Below the pieces are notes generated by a model. The model made no database searches. It was not told the origin of the DNA and saw only the letters and a list, made by a program, of their open reading frames with translations. A stretch of DNA of 64,000 bases from contig JAGGDC010000003.1 of assembly GCA_020809425.1 (NCBI GenBank), positions 392,756 to 456,755 of the forward strand. The letters run 5' to 3'. This document shows, piece after piece, positions 1 through 11,088 of the stretch; the first letter of the stretch is position 1, and each line of letters begins with the position of its first letter. The position numbers were made by a program, and so were the translations under genes. Origin of the DNA: Candidatus Synoicihabitans palmerolidicus (lineage in GTDB: Bacteria > Verrucomicrobiota > Verrucomicrobiia > Opitutales > Opitutaceae).

Positions 1-16
1 ACCAAGAGAAGCTGAG

Positions 17-238
17 ATGGTTCAACGTGGTGTCGACATGTTGCGCGGAGTAGGCGCTAGCGCATTTGTGATTCAAGTGCCGGCGCCCCCCTTGCTCTCG
101 ATTTTTGGCTTTGAGGCCGCCCTCAATGACCTCGTATTCCAGGCCATGCGCCACCTTGGCGTGGATCAGGTCAATTGGCCTGGCAAAGGCCGCGACGACC
201 AGCTCTACGGATTCTGTCCGGATCCTGCGACTGCCTGA
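17..238 (+). other. open frame at left edge, coding status unresolved
   Basis: A 73-codon frame ends just before the hairpin at 251-274. Its third codon positions are GC-rich, but the opposite strand is also open over most of the same stretch, so I cannot tell which strand, if either, is coding. The protein shows no motif I recognise. If it is real, it would be a short gene converging on the TonB receptor and sharing its terminator. Confidence 0.15.
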
Positions 239-244
239 GTGAGA

Positions 245-274
245 CAAAAAAGGCCGCCGGATAACCGGCGGCCT
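245..274 (-). terminator. Rho-independent terminator of the TonB receptor
   Basis: Read on the minus strand there is a perfect 10-bp stem (AGGCCGCCGG with its complement) and a 4-base loop, followed at once by six T residues. It starts about 35 bases after the receptor stop codon, the normal position for an intrinsic terminator. Confidence 0.85.
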
Positions 275-307
275 GAAAATGTGACAGCTGATGCGACTTT
301 GTGCGGA

Positions 308-2649
308 TCAGAAGCGGAACTTCACCGTGAGCTCGGAGCGAATGCCTTGCTCGGCCACGATCGCCTCGTTGCCATAGGTGCCGTTGGGCGGAGACCAATT
401 CTCTTCATCCGTAAGGTTAAGCACAGACAAACGAGCTTCCCAAGTGTCGGCCGTATAGAAAACGCTGGTATCGATTTCATATTGCGAAAGAATCACCAGC
501 GTGCCCGCCCAGTTGTTGTTGATCTCGTTGTGGAAAGTGCCGTTCAAGGTAACACCAAATCCGTTGTCGAACTTGTAGGAGACCATACCATTCATTTGGA
601 AGGTCGGGCAGCCCCTGAATCTTCGTCTCGCCGCCGGAAGCGCGTTGCACCTCAGGTGCCACCGCCGGGGACACGTTCACTGCCTCAAAACCAACTCCGG
701 GTGTAGTCGCGTCGATGTAACCCATGGAGAACGTCGTGAAGAAGTTCTTGTTGGGTTGGTAGTTCACTTCGAACTCCACTCCATCGTAAGTGTAAGTCGC
801 GACTGGGCTGTTGATCGGCTTGTTTTGACGGATCTGGTGATAGTACGCCGCACCGAAGAAAAGCTTGCCGTCCATCATCGAACGCTTTGCGCCGACCTCG
901 AACAGTTCACTGGGTTGAGTGAAATCGGCCTTGGTCAGAACAATGTCACCATTGCCATCACGACCAAGACCGGCGAAACCACCACCATTGCCCGTAGCAC
1001 CAGAGGTATTTTCGCTCAAATTACCGGTGACGTAAAATGTCAGCGCTTCGACCGGCTCATAAATCAAACTCGCGTTGACGTTGGGTAGCGTGACACTGAT
1101 TGAACGCTCAGAATCATCCGTAAACGGATCCTCAGTCGTGACCTTAAGAAAATCGGGGCGACCACCGGCCACGAGGGAGATTTGATCGTTCAGTTTGAAA
1201 AAACCCTGCACGTACGGAGAACCGCTGATCGCGGAAGACTCAGTGGTATCGCCATTCTCGAGCTGTGAACTCGCCATCCGACCCGGGTAACCGGGAACCG
1301 GGCCGCCATCGAATCCGAGCGCTCCCTGGCCATAGCCGGGAAAGTTGACCGAATTGCGGACATCGATGTAGGTGAGGTCACGGGTCAAGTTCCAAACCGC
1401 TGCCGGCACAAAATAGAAATCGTTGTAGGCCTTGTGGGTGATGTAACGTCCCGCGACACCGGCATTCAGCTTGTGGTCACCAAACGACTTGATGAACTCC
1501 AAGCGCGACTCAAACGTGACCGACGGGTCCACGATTTCGGAATGGAATAGTAGTAGGCACTGAAAGTTTCCCGGCGAGTGTAGGTGAACAAATTGTTGTT
1601 CACGATGGTCAGGTCAGGATCTCCCTTGAAGGTCTGAACCGCCTGCACTTTGAAGTTACGGCCAATCGAATTGTCGCCCGGGTTAAGCAAGCGACGGCTG
1701 CGATCGAGTTTCACCTCGGGGCCCAACTCATTTGATTGGACGGAAAACCACTCGTGACGTAAGCGGAATTTTGAGAATCCAAATCTGGAATGCCAGGTCC
1801 CTGATTGGTATTTACGCCTGTGCGATAAAGGCCGTTGTCAATCAGGTTCTGCGTCGGACGATTGATACCTAAATTTTCGGTGTATTCCGCATAAAATGCC
1901 TGCGCATTAAGGAAGAGTTCATAGTCATCTGACGGACGGTAAGTGATCGCCGCGTAGAGAGAATGGCTCTTGCGATACTCGTCGGCATACCATCCTTCGG
2001 AGTCTTCTCCGGAATAAGAGATGCGGTAGGCCAATTTGTCGGAAACTGGAGCACCAAAGTCGATCCCTTCTCGGAGGATCCCGTCAGTGCCGGCCGTGAC
2101 CCAGGCTTCTCCATTCGCCTGATCAAAATACGGACGCTTGATGATGTAGTCGATAAAACCGCCCACGTAGGCAGAGGCGCCTTGAACCGCTGTGGCCGGA
2201 CCTTTGACGATATTCACCGACTCAACCCAGTTGAAATCGATCGGCACTCCGTTTCCGTTGCTGGTCAAACCACCCCTCATACCGTTGTAAAACACATCGG
2301 CATACTGACCACGAATGTCGGGATTCGCCGGTGCGCCAAAGTTCGAACGGGTGAAGAAACTCGAAGTCAGCTTGGCAAAAGCTCGAACATCTTGAATCCC
2401 GATGGCCGTAAGCTGCTCACGGGAAATAATCGTCACGCTGCGGGGAGTGTTTAGGATGCTGTCGCCCACCCCGAAGACTGACTCGAATGGCCGCGAAGTC
2501 GGCATGATGTTTTCCTCGATGGGAACATCGTTGACTTCAAATTTCTCCATTTCGATCGGGTCTTCATCCGCAGATTGAGCCCCGGTAAACGGAGTAAGGC
2601 CGGCAAACAACGCTGCCAGCGGTAGCGATTTAGATATAAGTCGATTCAT
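308..2649 (-). pseudogene. TonB-dependent receptor, frameshifted
   Basis: An outer-membrane TonB-dependent receptor of about 780 codons, spread over four frames with shifts near 1720, 1525 and 605. Residues 1-25 form a signal peptide. The plug follows, with PRSVTIISREQL and VNIVKGPATAVQGA, typical of the family. The short EKFEV stretch after the signal peptide resembles those of Opitutaceae receptors. The barrel continues through the shifted pieces and ends in an aromatic residue (KFRF), as expected for a beta-barrel. Removing three single indels restores one continuous receptor, so the disruptions are recent. The substrate cannot be deduced; the neighbouring purine enzymes are only weak context. 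A terminator follows at 245-274. Confidence 0.85.
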
Positions 2650-2781
2650 TTGCGGTAAGTCAGATCGTCCCGTTCAAAGCACGGGTCATGCCTCCGTTCC
2701 AGAAATAACGCTCATATCTAAAACAAATACTGCGCAGTGGCCGCTGGTATGCGTCTGCGAATCCTCTTATTGTAATAACTA

Positions 2782-4609
2782 TTATGCGCCCCTCACTTCA
2801 AACAGAGGTGAAATGGCCATTCCCGGCACCGTGATCAACCCTTTGTCGGTGATCCGGATCTCTGGAATCACAGAAAGAGGGATGAGGTTGAAGCCCATGT
2901 AAGGCAGTGTGCATCCCACTGCAGACCATGCCTTGTTGAGTTTTTACGAGGCCTTCGCGACCACCTTGGCCCGCTCGTCCGAAAGCAACCCCGCCACCGG
3001 CAGAGCCACCGAGGCCACCAATTTTCCGTTTCTCCCTACCCCCCCCTCCCTTACTCTGCTGAATCACTCTGCTGAATCGTTTGGAGGGCAAACATCATAT
3101 GCGACTCATTCGTGCCCGCGATGATCAAATTATGCGCATCGTGCCCCACACTGCTGGCGACTGCGCCATCCTTGAGACCGAAATTGCGCAGCAATCCGTG
3201 GGCAACTTCTCCCGAGAGTCCGTGGCGCTCAATCACGCTCACACAACACAAATCATGATTCACGAAATGCTCCTCCCATGACGTAGCGGGCTCCCAAATC
3301 ACTTTTTCGTGGAAGAGAATAATTCCCGGCAACTCCGTACGAATCGTATTGGCCACAACTCGCTCGGTTGGTAGTTCCGGCACCAGTTTAGGTAATTTCC
3401 GGGGCAGCTTAATCGTACGGTAGGCTGCTTTCGGGTAACGATACGGCTGACTCAATGCTGCCTCCAATACCGGAGTAATCCGGCGATTTCGGACCACCAA
3501 CTCGCCTCCATACCAAGTGCTTGGCGGTTCCAACGCATCGTTCATCAACACCAAATCCGCCCGACGTGCCGGCCCCAATCCACCAATTTCATTGTCCAAA
3601 TGAAAGCGAGTCGCCGGATGCAGGGATCCCATGCTCACAACCGTCTCCGTGGATACTCCGGCCCTCACTGCTTCCCGCACCACCCAGTCCAGTCCAAACA
3701 TGAACAAACCATCCGCATCCCGATCATCCGTGCATACACAGACTCGCTTGGGATTGGCCCCCAATTCCGTCACCGTCTTGATCGCCTGTGGAAGGGAATG
3801 CCAAGGCGTAGTGGGGGGCCGCCGCGCAAGAATACCCACACCCCGTTCTCCAGAAAATCATCCGCAATTTCCCGGTCTATGGCTTCATGTGTATCGTTGA
3901 TTCCACTGGCCGCCCCTGCTGCCACGAATTCCCGTCCGTAAATATGTCCGCTGATCGGCTTCCCCCGCTTGATCGCCTCTCCCTGCACCGCGTGACTGCG
4001 CTCATCACCCATCGCGACTTGCACAAAAGCCATCTTCTCGCCCAAAGCTACCGCCTCCGGCCACCGATCGAATAGCTGACCAATTTTCTCCGGCGTCAGG
4101 TCCCCTCCTGCAGTCTCAAACGCCGCCTAAGTCGCCGGGACCGTGCTCGGCACGGTCAGGAATATATTCAACGGCGCTTGTCGCGCATCCTTGAGCATCC
4201 ACTCAATTCCCGCCGTATCACACACGTTACCAATTTCATGACTGTCGCAAAATATTGTCGTCGTGCCGTTTAACAACGCCGCTTCAGCATAGGCACACGC
4301 CGTCATCATCGAGCTCTCAATATGGATATGCTGATCCACCAAACCGGGCGCAATAATCCCTCCCCTTGTGTCAAAAAACTTCGTCTCACTTCCTTTCCGT
4401 TTTTTGCATGTTCCGTCCGGCTTCACCTCGGCAATTCGCCCGGCCTTGATCCATACCTCCCGTGCCTCGTGAATCCGTTCCGTATAACTCGAAAAGACCC
4501 GCCCCCCCCCTCTTATCACTAAATCCGGTTCGGCCTGCCCCATCGCCACGGCGGCGAGTTGACGAGTTACGGTGTTCAATGGTGGAACGGAGAATCGAGT
4601 AAGAGGCAT
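2782..4609 (-). pseudogene. ade: adenine deaminase, multiply disrupted
   Basis: Adenine deaminase converts adenine to hypoxanthine and ammonia in purine salvage. The N-terminal part carries the amidohydrolase metal motif HIHIESSMM and DSHEIGNV; the middle has DDRDADGL and [12 protein letters not shown]; the C-terminus ends in [13 protein letters not shown]. The reading frame is broken by in-frame TAG (4127-4129), in-frame TAA (2944-2946), and indels near 3835 and 3045 (the last at a run of seven C on the plus strand). After each in-frame stop the same frame continues with clear homology, which points to nonsense substitutions. It is divergent from the secreted adenosine deaminase with a 77-bp gap, so the pair may once have formed a purine-scavenging locus. 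Confidence 0.9.
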
Positions 4610-4686
4610 GAACTAAATTCAGCAATCGTGGTGCCAGCGGCCACCTTTTTCATTGGCCCATTTCCGGCTTACCGAAATCGTCCCTC

Positions 4687-6121
4687 ATGCTTCGACCGAT
4701 TCTCGCCATTCTCGCCACGTTCCTGAGCTCCATTCGCCTCTGCGCCGACTTCGATGCCCGCTACGAAGCCATTTGCCAAGCGGCGTCTCCCGCTCAACTC
4801 TACACTTTTCTTTACGCACTGCCCAAAGGCGGGGACCTACACAATCACTTCGGCGGAGCCAATCGCTCCGAATGGATGTGGGCCATCCTCACGGATCCGT
4901 CCCGCAATGGCGGCGACACGTTCTACGCTCGCGAAAGGTTCAACGCATCCCCCCGACGCCATCGGCTGCCACCGCCCGCCCGCCACACCATCCGCCAAGC
5001 CACCTATGACGCGCTTCCCGCTCTTGCCCAGAGGCGAGTACATTGCACTGACTGCGCTCACCACCGATGAACGTTCGGACTGGCTCAACGCCTTCCGCCT
5101 CGATGCCCCCGGCGAGGGGCGAGACGTATTTTTCGATGATCACTGACCTCGACTCGGAGACATCAACGCGAACCCGCACGTGCGCTTCGAACTCCTCGCC
5201 GACAACATAAAAGCCTTCGCGGCCGAAGGCGTACGCTACCTTGAATTACAGTTCGGTCTGGGCGGTCTGTCTCACAATGACCTCACACCGCTCACCGACG
5301 AGGAAGCCCTCTCCATGATGGAAACCCGCCTCGCCCAACCGGACGTCGCATCCACCGGCCTCGAGGTGCGGTTCCTCGAAATGGTCCTGCGCTTCAGTCC
5401 GGCCGCCGAAGCCACCCAGGTAGAAACCTATGCTTGGGTTGACGCCCACCGCTCTCGCTGGGTCGGCATCAACATGACCGGCATCGAAGAGAACGGTAAA
5501 GGCTACCCGCTACGCTTTCTCGAGACTTACCGCCGTCTTCGTTCCGAATACCCCACTCTTCCTCTTTCCATCCACGCCGGAGAGATGGACAGTCCGGATC
5601 GCAATATTCGTGAAACACTCCTGCTGGGCGCCTCTCGCATTGGCCACGGGGTCAACATCCTCGGCGATCCCGACACCTTACGGATGCTGCAACACAGCAA
5701 TCGCACTCTGATCGAAATAAACCTCATTTCCAATCGTCTCCTCGAATACGTGCCCGATCTGCAGCGCCATCCGTTTCCAGAGCTGCTCCGCACTGGTGTT
5801 CCCGTCTGTCTCAACACCGACGATCGAGGAATGTGGGACAGTAATCTCACCGATGAATACTACACCGCCGTCACCCACTGCAATCTGTCGTGGACCGAGC
5901 TCATCTCCCTCGGTCGCAATTCCCTGCAGCACGCCTTCGTCGAGAAACCAGTCAAATCCCGCCTCCTCTCCGAATACGAAGCAGCCGTCGCCGCCTTCGA
6001 ATCCCGTTTCAACATCGGCACCGTCCAGGATGCGCTCGCCGAGCTCACATCAGTTGCTCCCGTTACCTACGACTATGGGAAGGCCAATTGGGGGTTCCGC
6101 TTCGCGCGACCCACTCCTTGA
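4687..6121 (+). pseudogene. secreted adenosine deaminase, disrupted
   Basis: Adenosine deaminase-like hydrolase with a signal peptide (residues 1-20), so probably periplasmic or secreted. Metal-site motifs are visible: DLHNHFGGA near residue 50, SIHAGE, IGHGVN, and NTDD near the C-terminus. Two lesions split it. A one-base shift near 5035 joins ATYDALPA to GEYIALTALT. An in-frame TGA at 5144-5146 sits between FFDDH and PRLGDI, where relatives usually carry Trp, so TGG to TGA is likely. Its 3' end overlaps the convergent gene ending at 6073. The family call is firm; that this copy is non-functional is an inference from the two breaks. Confidence 0.85.
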
Positions 6122-6895
6122 TCAGTTCGCGTCCCTGGTTCCCAAACCAGCCGCCAAACGACCGCGGCGTCTCCTGCCGCTCGGTTTAGTCCCATCGTAA
6201 TTTCGAGATCGAAGTTTAAGTCTTCGCTTATCATCCAACTCCGCCCCACCCCCGCTGTCCATGGGAGCACCGTGGTGACTTGCGCTTCATAACTGGTGGC
6301 GATTTCCGCGTACCACCCCGACGGTCCCCCGCAGACCGCACTGCCCGACCACATCGTCACGCACTGACCATGCCCCCCCTCGGAGCCAATCAACCGCCAC
6401 CATGGCTTCGAACCAAAAATCATCCCGTAGTGATCGACCAAATACAATCGCTGTTCCTGGCTCCCAGGCGCCATTGCCGATTTCTTCGTTCGCCAACGGA
6501 ACCCTCACGTAAGGCAACGCCGCCCAAGCCGATCCCCTTTCCTCGTCGCCGTAAAAATCCCCCTTCGCTCTCAACCAACCATCACCCCACCCGGATAACC
6601 GGTCCTGATCCGCGTCAAGTTGCACGCTCGACTCCCCCCAATCGTCGAATCCTAGTTGCACATCGAAATTCGGGGTCAATCTCCTCGTCAGCGTAACGGC
6701 CTCGATCACCGTTTCGCGATGCCTTACCCGGTCTCGATCCGTCGTATGATTGTCCCAACCGACCCCGCCCACTTCGGCTTCGAGCCGCCAAGTTCCCACA
6801 GGCACAGTCGTCGGACTTTCCGTCATTTGCCCTTGCCCTGCAACAGGGATCCACACCATCGCCCCGACCAAACCCGCCTTGCGAATCGAGCTCAT
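6073..6895 (-). pseudogene. putative outer-membrane beta-barrel protein, frameshifted
   Basis: The start codon ATG (6893-6895) overlaps the stop of the upstream permease in an ATGA arrangement, so it was translationally coupled to the metal importer. The product begins with a signal peptide (MSSIRKAGLVGAMVWIPVAG). It is rich in alternating aromatic and polar residues with Gly turns (for example NFDVQLGFDDWGES), like the beta-barrel proteins filed with phenol-degradation MetA transporters. One shift near a run of seven G (about 6374-6380) separates the last third, which ends in VVWRLVWEPG. Function unknown. The position suggests an outer-membrane partner of the metal importer, but that is inference. 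Confidence 0.6.
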
Positions 6896-7848
6896 AAATC
6901 GTTCGTTGAGGTCGGACTTGGTGGACGTTGGGACGTGTGAAGGTGATTGAGCCACGCAATCACAGCCCAAACCACCGCAAACACCGCTGCGCCACCCACC
7001 ACCATGGCCGCGCCAATTGAACAATCTAGCCACACCTCCAGACTCACCCCCAGCCAAGCACTCAACAGGGCATGCACCAAAACGATCGCGTGCATATGAG
7101 AGAGTCGCCGCGTTATCAGCGATGCGGTTGCACCGGGAAGGATCAGCATGGCAATAACCAGGATGGCTCCCACGGCCTCAAATGCGCTCACCACGACAAT
7201 GGATAAGATGGCCATCAACCCGTGATGCACCCACGCCGGATTGATTCCCATCGCACGTGCCAATCCATCGTCAAATGAGGCCACCAACAGCTCCTTGTAA
7301 AAGGCGATGATCAGCAGTCCAACGACCAATAGCACCCCCGCCATACGCACCAGTGACACGGGACCAATCTCCACGCCGCCCAGTGTCACCATCGGCTCCA
7401 GTGGCACAAAAGCGATCTCACCATATAGCACGCACTCCGCGTCGAGATCCACTTGTTGACTGTAAATTGAAGTGAGCAACATGCCGATGGCGAACAACGT
7501 CGAAAACGCGATACCGATCGCGGCATCCTGCTTCACTCGCGTGCGGCGATGAATCGCATCAATCAGCAACGTGGTCGTCACTCCCGCCACTAGCGCCCCG
7601 GCAAACATCGGCCAGGTTCCCCGGCTGCCCGACCACAGAAACGCAATGACCAAACCGGGTAATACGCTGTGACTCACCGCATCTCCCATCAATGCCATGC
7701 GGCGCAAAATTAGGTAATTCCCCACCAGTCCGCAACTGGCCGTCACCAACAACCCCATCAGCCCGATCCAGCCAAAGAGCTCGAGGTCCTCTGTCCACGG
7801 CGCCACCATCACTTGGTGCCAATCAAATGCCGGAATCAGTTCGTTCAT
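6892..7848 (-). CDS. metal ABC transporter permease, ABC-3 family
   Basis: 318-residue integral membrane permease of the Mn/Zn/Fe (TroCD/MntC/ZnuB) class, with about eight hydrophobic segments. The motif LILRRMALMGDAVSHSVLPG is the typical ABC-3 signature, and ALVAG and QDAAIG motifs follow. It overlaps the preceding permease by 4 bp and the next gene by 4 bp, so the locus is a tight operon. It pairs with the second permease to form the membrane channel. The frame is intact. Mn, Zn or Fe cannot be distinguished from the permease alone. Confidence 0.93.
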   Translation of the reverse strand: MNELIPAFDWHQVMVAPWTEDLELFGWIGLMGLLVTASCGLVGNYLILRRMALMGDAVSHSVLPGLVIAFLWSGSRGTWPMFAGALVAGVTTTLLIDAIHRRTRVKQDAAIGIAFSTLFAIGMLLTSIYSQQVDLDAECVLYGEIAFVPLEPMVTLGGVEIGPVSLVRMAGVLLVVGLLIIAFYKELLVASFDDGLARAMGINPAWVHHGLMAILSIVVVSAFEAVGAILVIAMLILPGATASLITRRLSHMHAIVLVHALLSAWLGVSLEVWLDCSIGAAMVVGGAAVFAVVWAVIAWLNHLHTSQRPPSPTSTNDL

Positions 7849-9332
7849 GACGTCTCCTCCGGGTTGCGCACACCGCCATCTCCACCTCGCACTGCGGCAT
7901 CACGATGGATGTCACGCGGCCCCGGAATCGACTTCCCGTGAGGATCCACCGTCGCGTAATTCAACCGCCGCTCTAGTTCACGCACCACCGTTTCCCCGAG
8001 CACATGCTCGATCCTCTCCGCGTCGTCGTGCACGTGATCCGGCGCGATATTGGCGGAGTTGGTCAAATAGAGCTCCCACAACCGGTGATTGCGCACAATC
8101 TCCGCCGCACGTTGCCTCCCCTCAGGCGTAAAATACACGACATTGCTGTCCACCGTCGCGAAACCATGACCCGCCAGCATGCGGCTACGGCCCAACGCTT
8201 CATCTATCGTCTCTTTCCTGCGTTCCGCGAGGTCAGCCAAGGTCGTGCCCACATCTCTAAATCCACCGTTCTCCCAGATGTGGTAAAGCGCTTTGAGCGT
8301 ATTCTCGCGCTCCGTGCGCGCCGCACTCTGACGATGCCGCCACCATCGCGCAATGACACCATGCCGAGGCCCCATGAAGTACGCGCAGGTGAATACCGTC
8401 GAGGCGCCGATCACCATTAACGGACCGGTCGGCAATCCTCGGCCCACAAATGAAAAGAACGCTCCCGTCACTCCCGCCAAAACGCCACAACCAGAAGCCA
8501 GCAACAGCATCCGATGCATGCGGTCCGTCAAAAGGTAGGCGGTGGCTGCCGGCGTGATCAACATGGCTGAAACCAACACCACCCCCACCGCCTGTAACGC
8601 GATCACCGTGGACGCCGCCAACATCAGCATCAGCCCGTGATGCACCCATTCCGCCGGGATACCGCTCGATCGGGCAAACCCCGGATCGAAACTCGTCGCC
8701 AACAGCTCCTTGTAAAACAACCCGACCAACGTGACCGCCACCAAGGTCACAATGGCCATCAGGCTCACATCGTCTCCTCCCAACGCCGCCGCCTGCCCAA
8801 ACAAAAACTTGTCCAACCCACTCTTGTTGCCGGTCGGCAGGCGCTGGATCATCGTGACGAGGCAGATTCCCACCGCGAAAAACGTCGCCAACACCAGACC
8901 GAGCGCCGTGTCCTCCTTCAGCCGTGTGGTCCTGGTCAGCGCACTCACCATCGCGGTACCGGCCAAACCTGCCACCACCGCCCCCACAAAAATCGCCCAT
9001 GGGTCTTTGGACATGTTCCACAAAAACCCCAGCGCCACCCCTGGTAACACGGCATGGGATAACGCATCGCCCACCAAGGCCATGCGTCGAACCACGATGA
9101 AACTCCCCAGCAGGCCACAGCTCAGTCCCAACAACACCGAACCGACCAACGCATAACGCAGCGACGCATCCCGGAAACTGAAGAACCGCACGAGTTGCTC
9201 CCCCCAATCGGTGTTCGCGATGTCCTGCACGCTCGCCGCCTGAATTGTCGGTGCGAAACATATGGCCAGCCCCAGCGCCCACACCAGACGACGACGCCCC
9301 AAACTGCCGAGAATTGCCCCGCCGGGATTCAT
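7845..9332 (-). CDS. metal ABC permease fused to DtxR/MntR-like domain
   Basis: 495 residues. Residues 1 to about 335 are an ABC-3 permease with the signature FIVVRRMALVGDALSHAVLPG region and about eight membrane segments. A basic cytoplasmic linker leads into a C-terminal winged-helix and dimerisation module (about residues 345-475) that looks like DtxR/MntR: YFTPEGRQRA, NHRLWELYL, HDDAERIEHVL and DPHGKSIPGP. Free DtxR proteins bind Mn or Fe through such His/Glu residues and repress importer genes. Here the sensor is tethered to the membrane, so it may gate transport, act as a membrane-bound regulator, or both; that part is inference. Similar fusions are known in some Planctomycetes and Verrucomicrobia. 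Intact, and overlaps both neighbours by 4 bp. Confidence 0.9.
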   Translation of the reverse strand: MNPGGAILGSLGRRRLVWALGLAICFAPTIQAASVQDIANTDWGEQLVRFFSFRDASLRYALVGSVLLGLSCGLLGSFIVVRRMALVGDALSHAVLPGVALGFLWNMSKDPWAIFVGAVVAGLAGTAMVSALTRTTRLKEDTALGLVLATFFAVGICLVTMIQRLPTGNKSGLDKFLFGQAAALGGDDVSLMAIVTLVAVTLVGLFYKELLATSFDPGFARSSGIPAEWVHHGLMLMLAASTVIALQAVGVVLVSAMLITPAATAYLLTDRMHRMLLLASGCGVLAGVTGAFFSFVGRGLPTGPLMVIGASTVFTCAYFMGPRHGVIARWWRHRQSAARTERENTLKALYHIWENGGFRDVGTTLADLAERRKETIDEALGRSRMLAGHGFATVDSNVVYFTPEGRQRAAEIVRNHRLWELYLTNSANIAPDHVHDDAERIEHVLGETVVRELERRLNYATVDPHGKSIPGPRDIHRDAAVRGGDGGVRNPEETS

Positions 9333-10117
9333 AGATTTACGCCACCATTCCCGGCGCCCAATACCGAGGCCACTTCCGATAGGATCGTGAGCCGACCGCC
9401 ATACGTTCTCTGCAATTGCTCCGCCGTGAATACTTCTGCGGTCGGACCAAACGCCACTACGTTCATGTTCAACAGCAGCAGCGAATCAAAATACTGCTTC
9501 GCCGTGGGCAAATCATGATGCACCACAATAAGGGTCTTACCTTGATTACGCAGCTCGCGTAGCACGGTTACAATGGCCGCTTCGGTCGCCGCGTCCACCC
9601 CGGCGAAAGGTTCGTCCATAAAATACAGATCCGCCTGCTGAGCTAGCGCCCGAGCCAGAAAAACGCGTTGCTGCTGTCCGCCGGATAGATTGGAAATCTG
9701 TCGATTTGCGTAGGGCAACATTTTCACCCTATCCAGACAATCACGCGCCACATTCCTATCGACCTTCGACGGGCGCCGGAACAGCCCCAATCTGCCGTAA
9801 CGGCCCATCAATACCACGTCCATGACATTGACCGGAAAGTCCCAGTCGACCGATTCGCGCTGCGGCACGTAGCCCACCCGCGTCGGCACTTCCTTGAGCG
9901 ACTGACCAAACACCTTCACCCATCCGCTCTGCATCGGCAGCAAACCCATGCACGCCTTGATCAGCGTCGACTTGCCCGCACCATTCGGTCCGATAATGCC
10001 GATCAACTGGCCGGCCGGAACCTCCAGGTCAACCCCCCACAGCACAGGCTTCTTGTGATAGGCCACCGTGAGATCGTGAATCTCCAACGGCGCCGCCTGA
10101 TTTTCGGTCCCGCTCAT
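9329..10117 (-). CDS. metal ABC transporter ATP-binding protein
   Basis: 262-residue ATPase of the ZnuC/MntB/TroB family. Walker A is GPNGAGKST (about residue 45), the Q-loop lies around VGYVPQRESVDWDFP (WDFP is typical of Mn importers), the signature is LSGGQQQR, and Walker B is LYFMDEPFAGVD, followed by a switch His in VHHDL. It energises import together with the two adjacent permeases. ATGA-type overlaps at both ends show it belongs to one transcript with 10114-11079. Confidence 0.95.
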   Translation of the reverse strand: MSGTENQAAPLEIHDLTVAYHKKPVLWGVDLEVPAGQLIGIIGPNGAGKSTLIKACMGLLPMQSGWVKVFGQSLKEVPTRVGYVPQRESVDWDFPVNVMDVVLMGRYGRLGLFRRPSKVDRNVARDCLDRVKMLPYANRQISNLSGGQQQRVFLARALAQQADLYFMDEPFAGVDAATEAAIVTVLRELRNQGKTLIVVHHDLPTAKQYFDSLLLLNMNVVAFGPTAEVFTAEQLQRTYGGRLTILSEVASVLGAGNGGVNL

Positions 10118-11079
10118 CGCAACGCCTCCACTATCGTCGTCAGATTGTGCTTCACCATGCCTTCATAGGTACCCAGATCGTAACCATTCTCGATTTGGCC
10201 CGGCGTGCCCATCGCATCTGAAAATAGTTCACCACCAATCCGCACCTGCGCATCCGTGGCGATTCGTTCAATGGTCGCATGCGGTACACTCGACTCGACG
10301 AACACCGCTTTCACCCCGTGCGATTTGATGAAGTCCACCAAGGTAGCCATGTCCGCCAACGCCGCCTCGCTCACGGTCGAAATCCCCTGCAACCCGATCA
10401 CTTGAAAGCCGTAAGCCCGACCAAAGTAACTGTAGGCATCGTGACTCGTGACCAAAATGCGCTTCGCCGCGGGCAAGTCACTCGCCTTGGTCAATGCCCA
10501 CTGATGCAAGACCTCGAGATGTGCTTTCGCCTGAACACCCTGACTCCGGTAAACCTCCGCCCCGTCCTCGTCAGCGCGGATCAAGCCCGCAACCACTGCG
10601 TCGATGCACCGCGCCCATAACGCCGTATCGAACCAGATGTGCGGGTCTGGGTGCCCGGGAGCGTCTGCCGGGTGCAACAAATCGTCGTGCGGCAAATCCG
10701 CAGCGACCGCATAGACATGGCGCCCCATCCGCCTCATCCGATTGAAAACATCAGTCATTTTTCCCTCCAGCAACAGACCGTTGTAAAAAACCACATCCGC
10801 TCGCTGCAATTTGCTCACGTCCGACGCGGTTGCCTTGTATAAGTGGGGATCCACCCCCGCGCCCATCAACGCCTGCACATTCACTCGGTCGCCGCCCACC
10901 CGCTCGACCAAGTCCGCCACCATACTCGTCGTCGCGACCACCTGTAGCGGCGCCACCGCCACCGAGACGCTTGCCCATCCCGCCACCGCCAGGCACCATA
11001 CCAGTATTCGACCCATTGCTCGTTGAGTTCGCATAAAATTCATCACCGTGCACCGAATTGATCTGAGTTTCATAGTCAA
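10114..11079 (-). CDS. metal ABC transporter substrate-binding protein
   Basis: TroA/ZnuA/MntA-type periplasmic cluster A-1 binding protein. An N-terminal signal segment ends near ASVSVAVA. Likely metal ligands are the His of GVDPHLYKAT, the His of HPDPHIWFD, the His of VTSHDAYSYFG, and the Asp of LFSDAMG. This His-His-His-Asp pattern is closer to TroA than to the Mn-specific His-His-Glu-Asp set. The first ATG gives a long n-region; internal ATGs near 11043 or 11028 would give a more normal signal peptide. First gene of the importer operon. A candidate DtxR-like operator lies just upstream at 11089-11102. Confidence 0.92.
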   Translation of the reverse strand: MTMKLRSIRCTVMNFMRTQRAMGRILVWCLAVAGWASVSVAVAPLQVVATTSMVADLVERVGGDRVNVQALMGAGVDPHLYKATASDVSKLQRADVVFYNGLLLEGKMTDVFNRMRRMGRHVYAVAADLPHDDLLHPADAPGHPDPHIWFDTALWARCIDAVVAGLIRADEDGAEVYRSQGVQAKAHLEVLHQWALTKASDLPAAKRILVTSHDAYSYFGRAYGFQVIGLQGISTVSEAALADMATLVDFIKSHGVKAVFVESSVPHATIERIATDAQVRIGGELFSDAMGTPGQIENGYDLGTYEGMVKHNLTTIVEALR

Positions 11080-11088
11080 GTAATGTTA

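Noticed and set aside
8257..9282. Long 341-codon frame opposite in phase to the permease-DtxR gene
   Set aside because: It is a shadow of 7845-9332; the composition is Gly/Arg/His-rich without domains.
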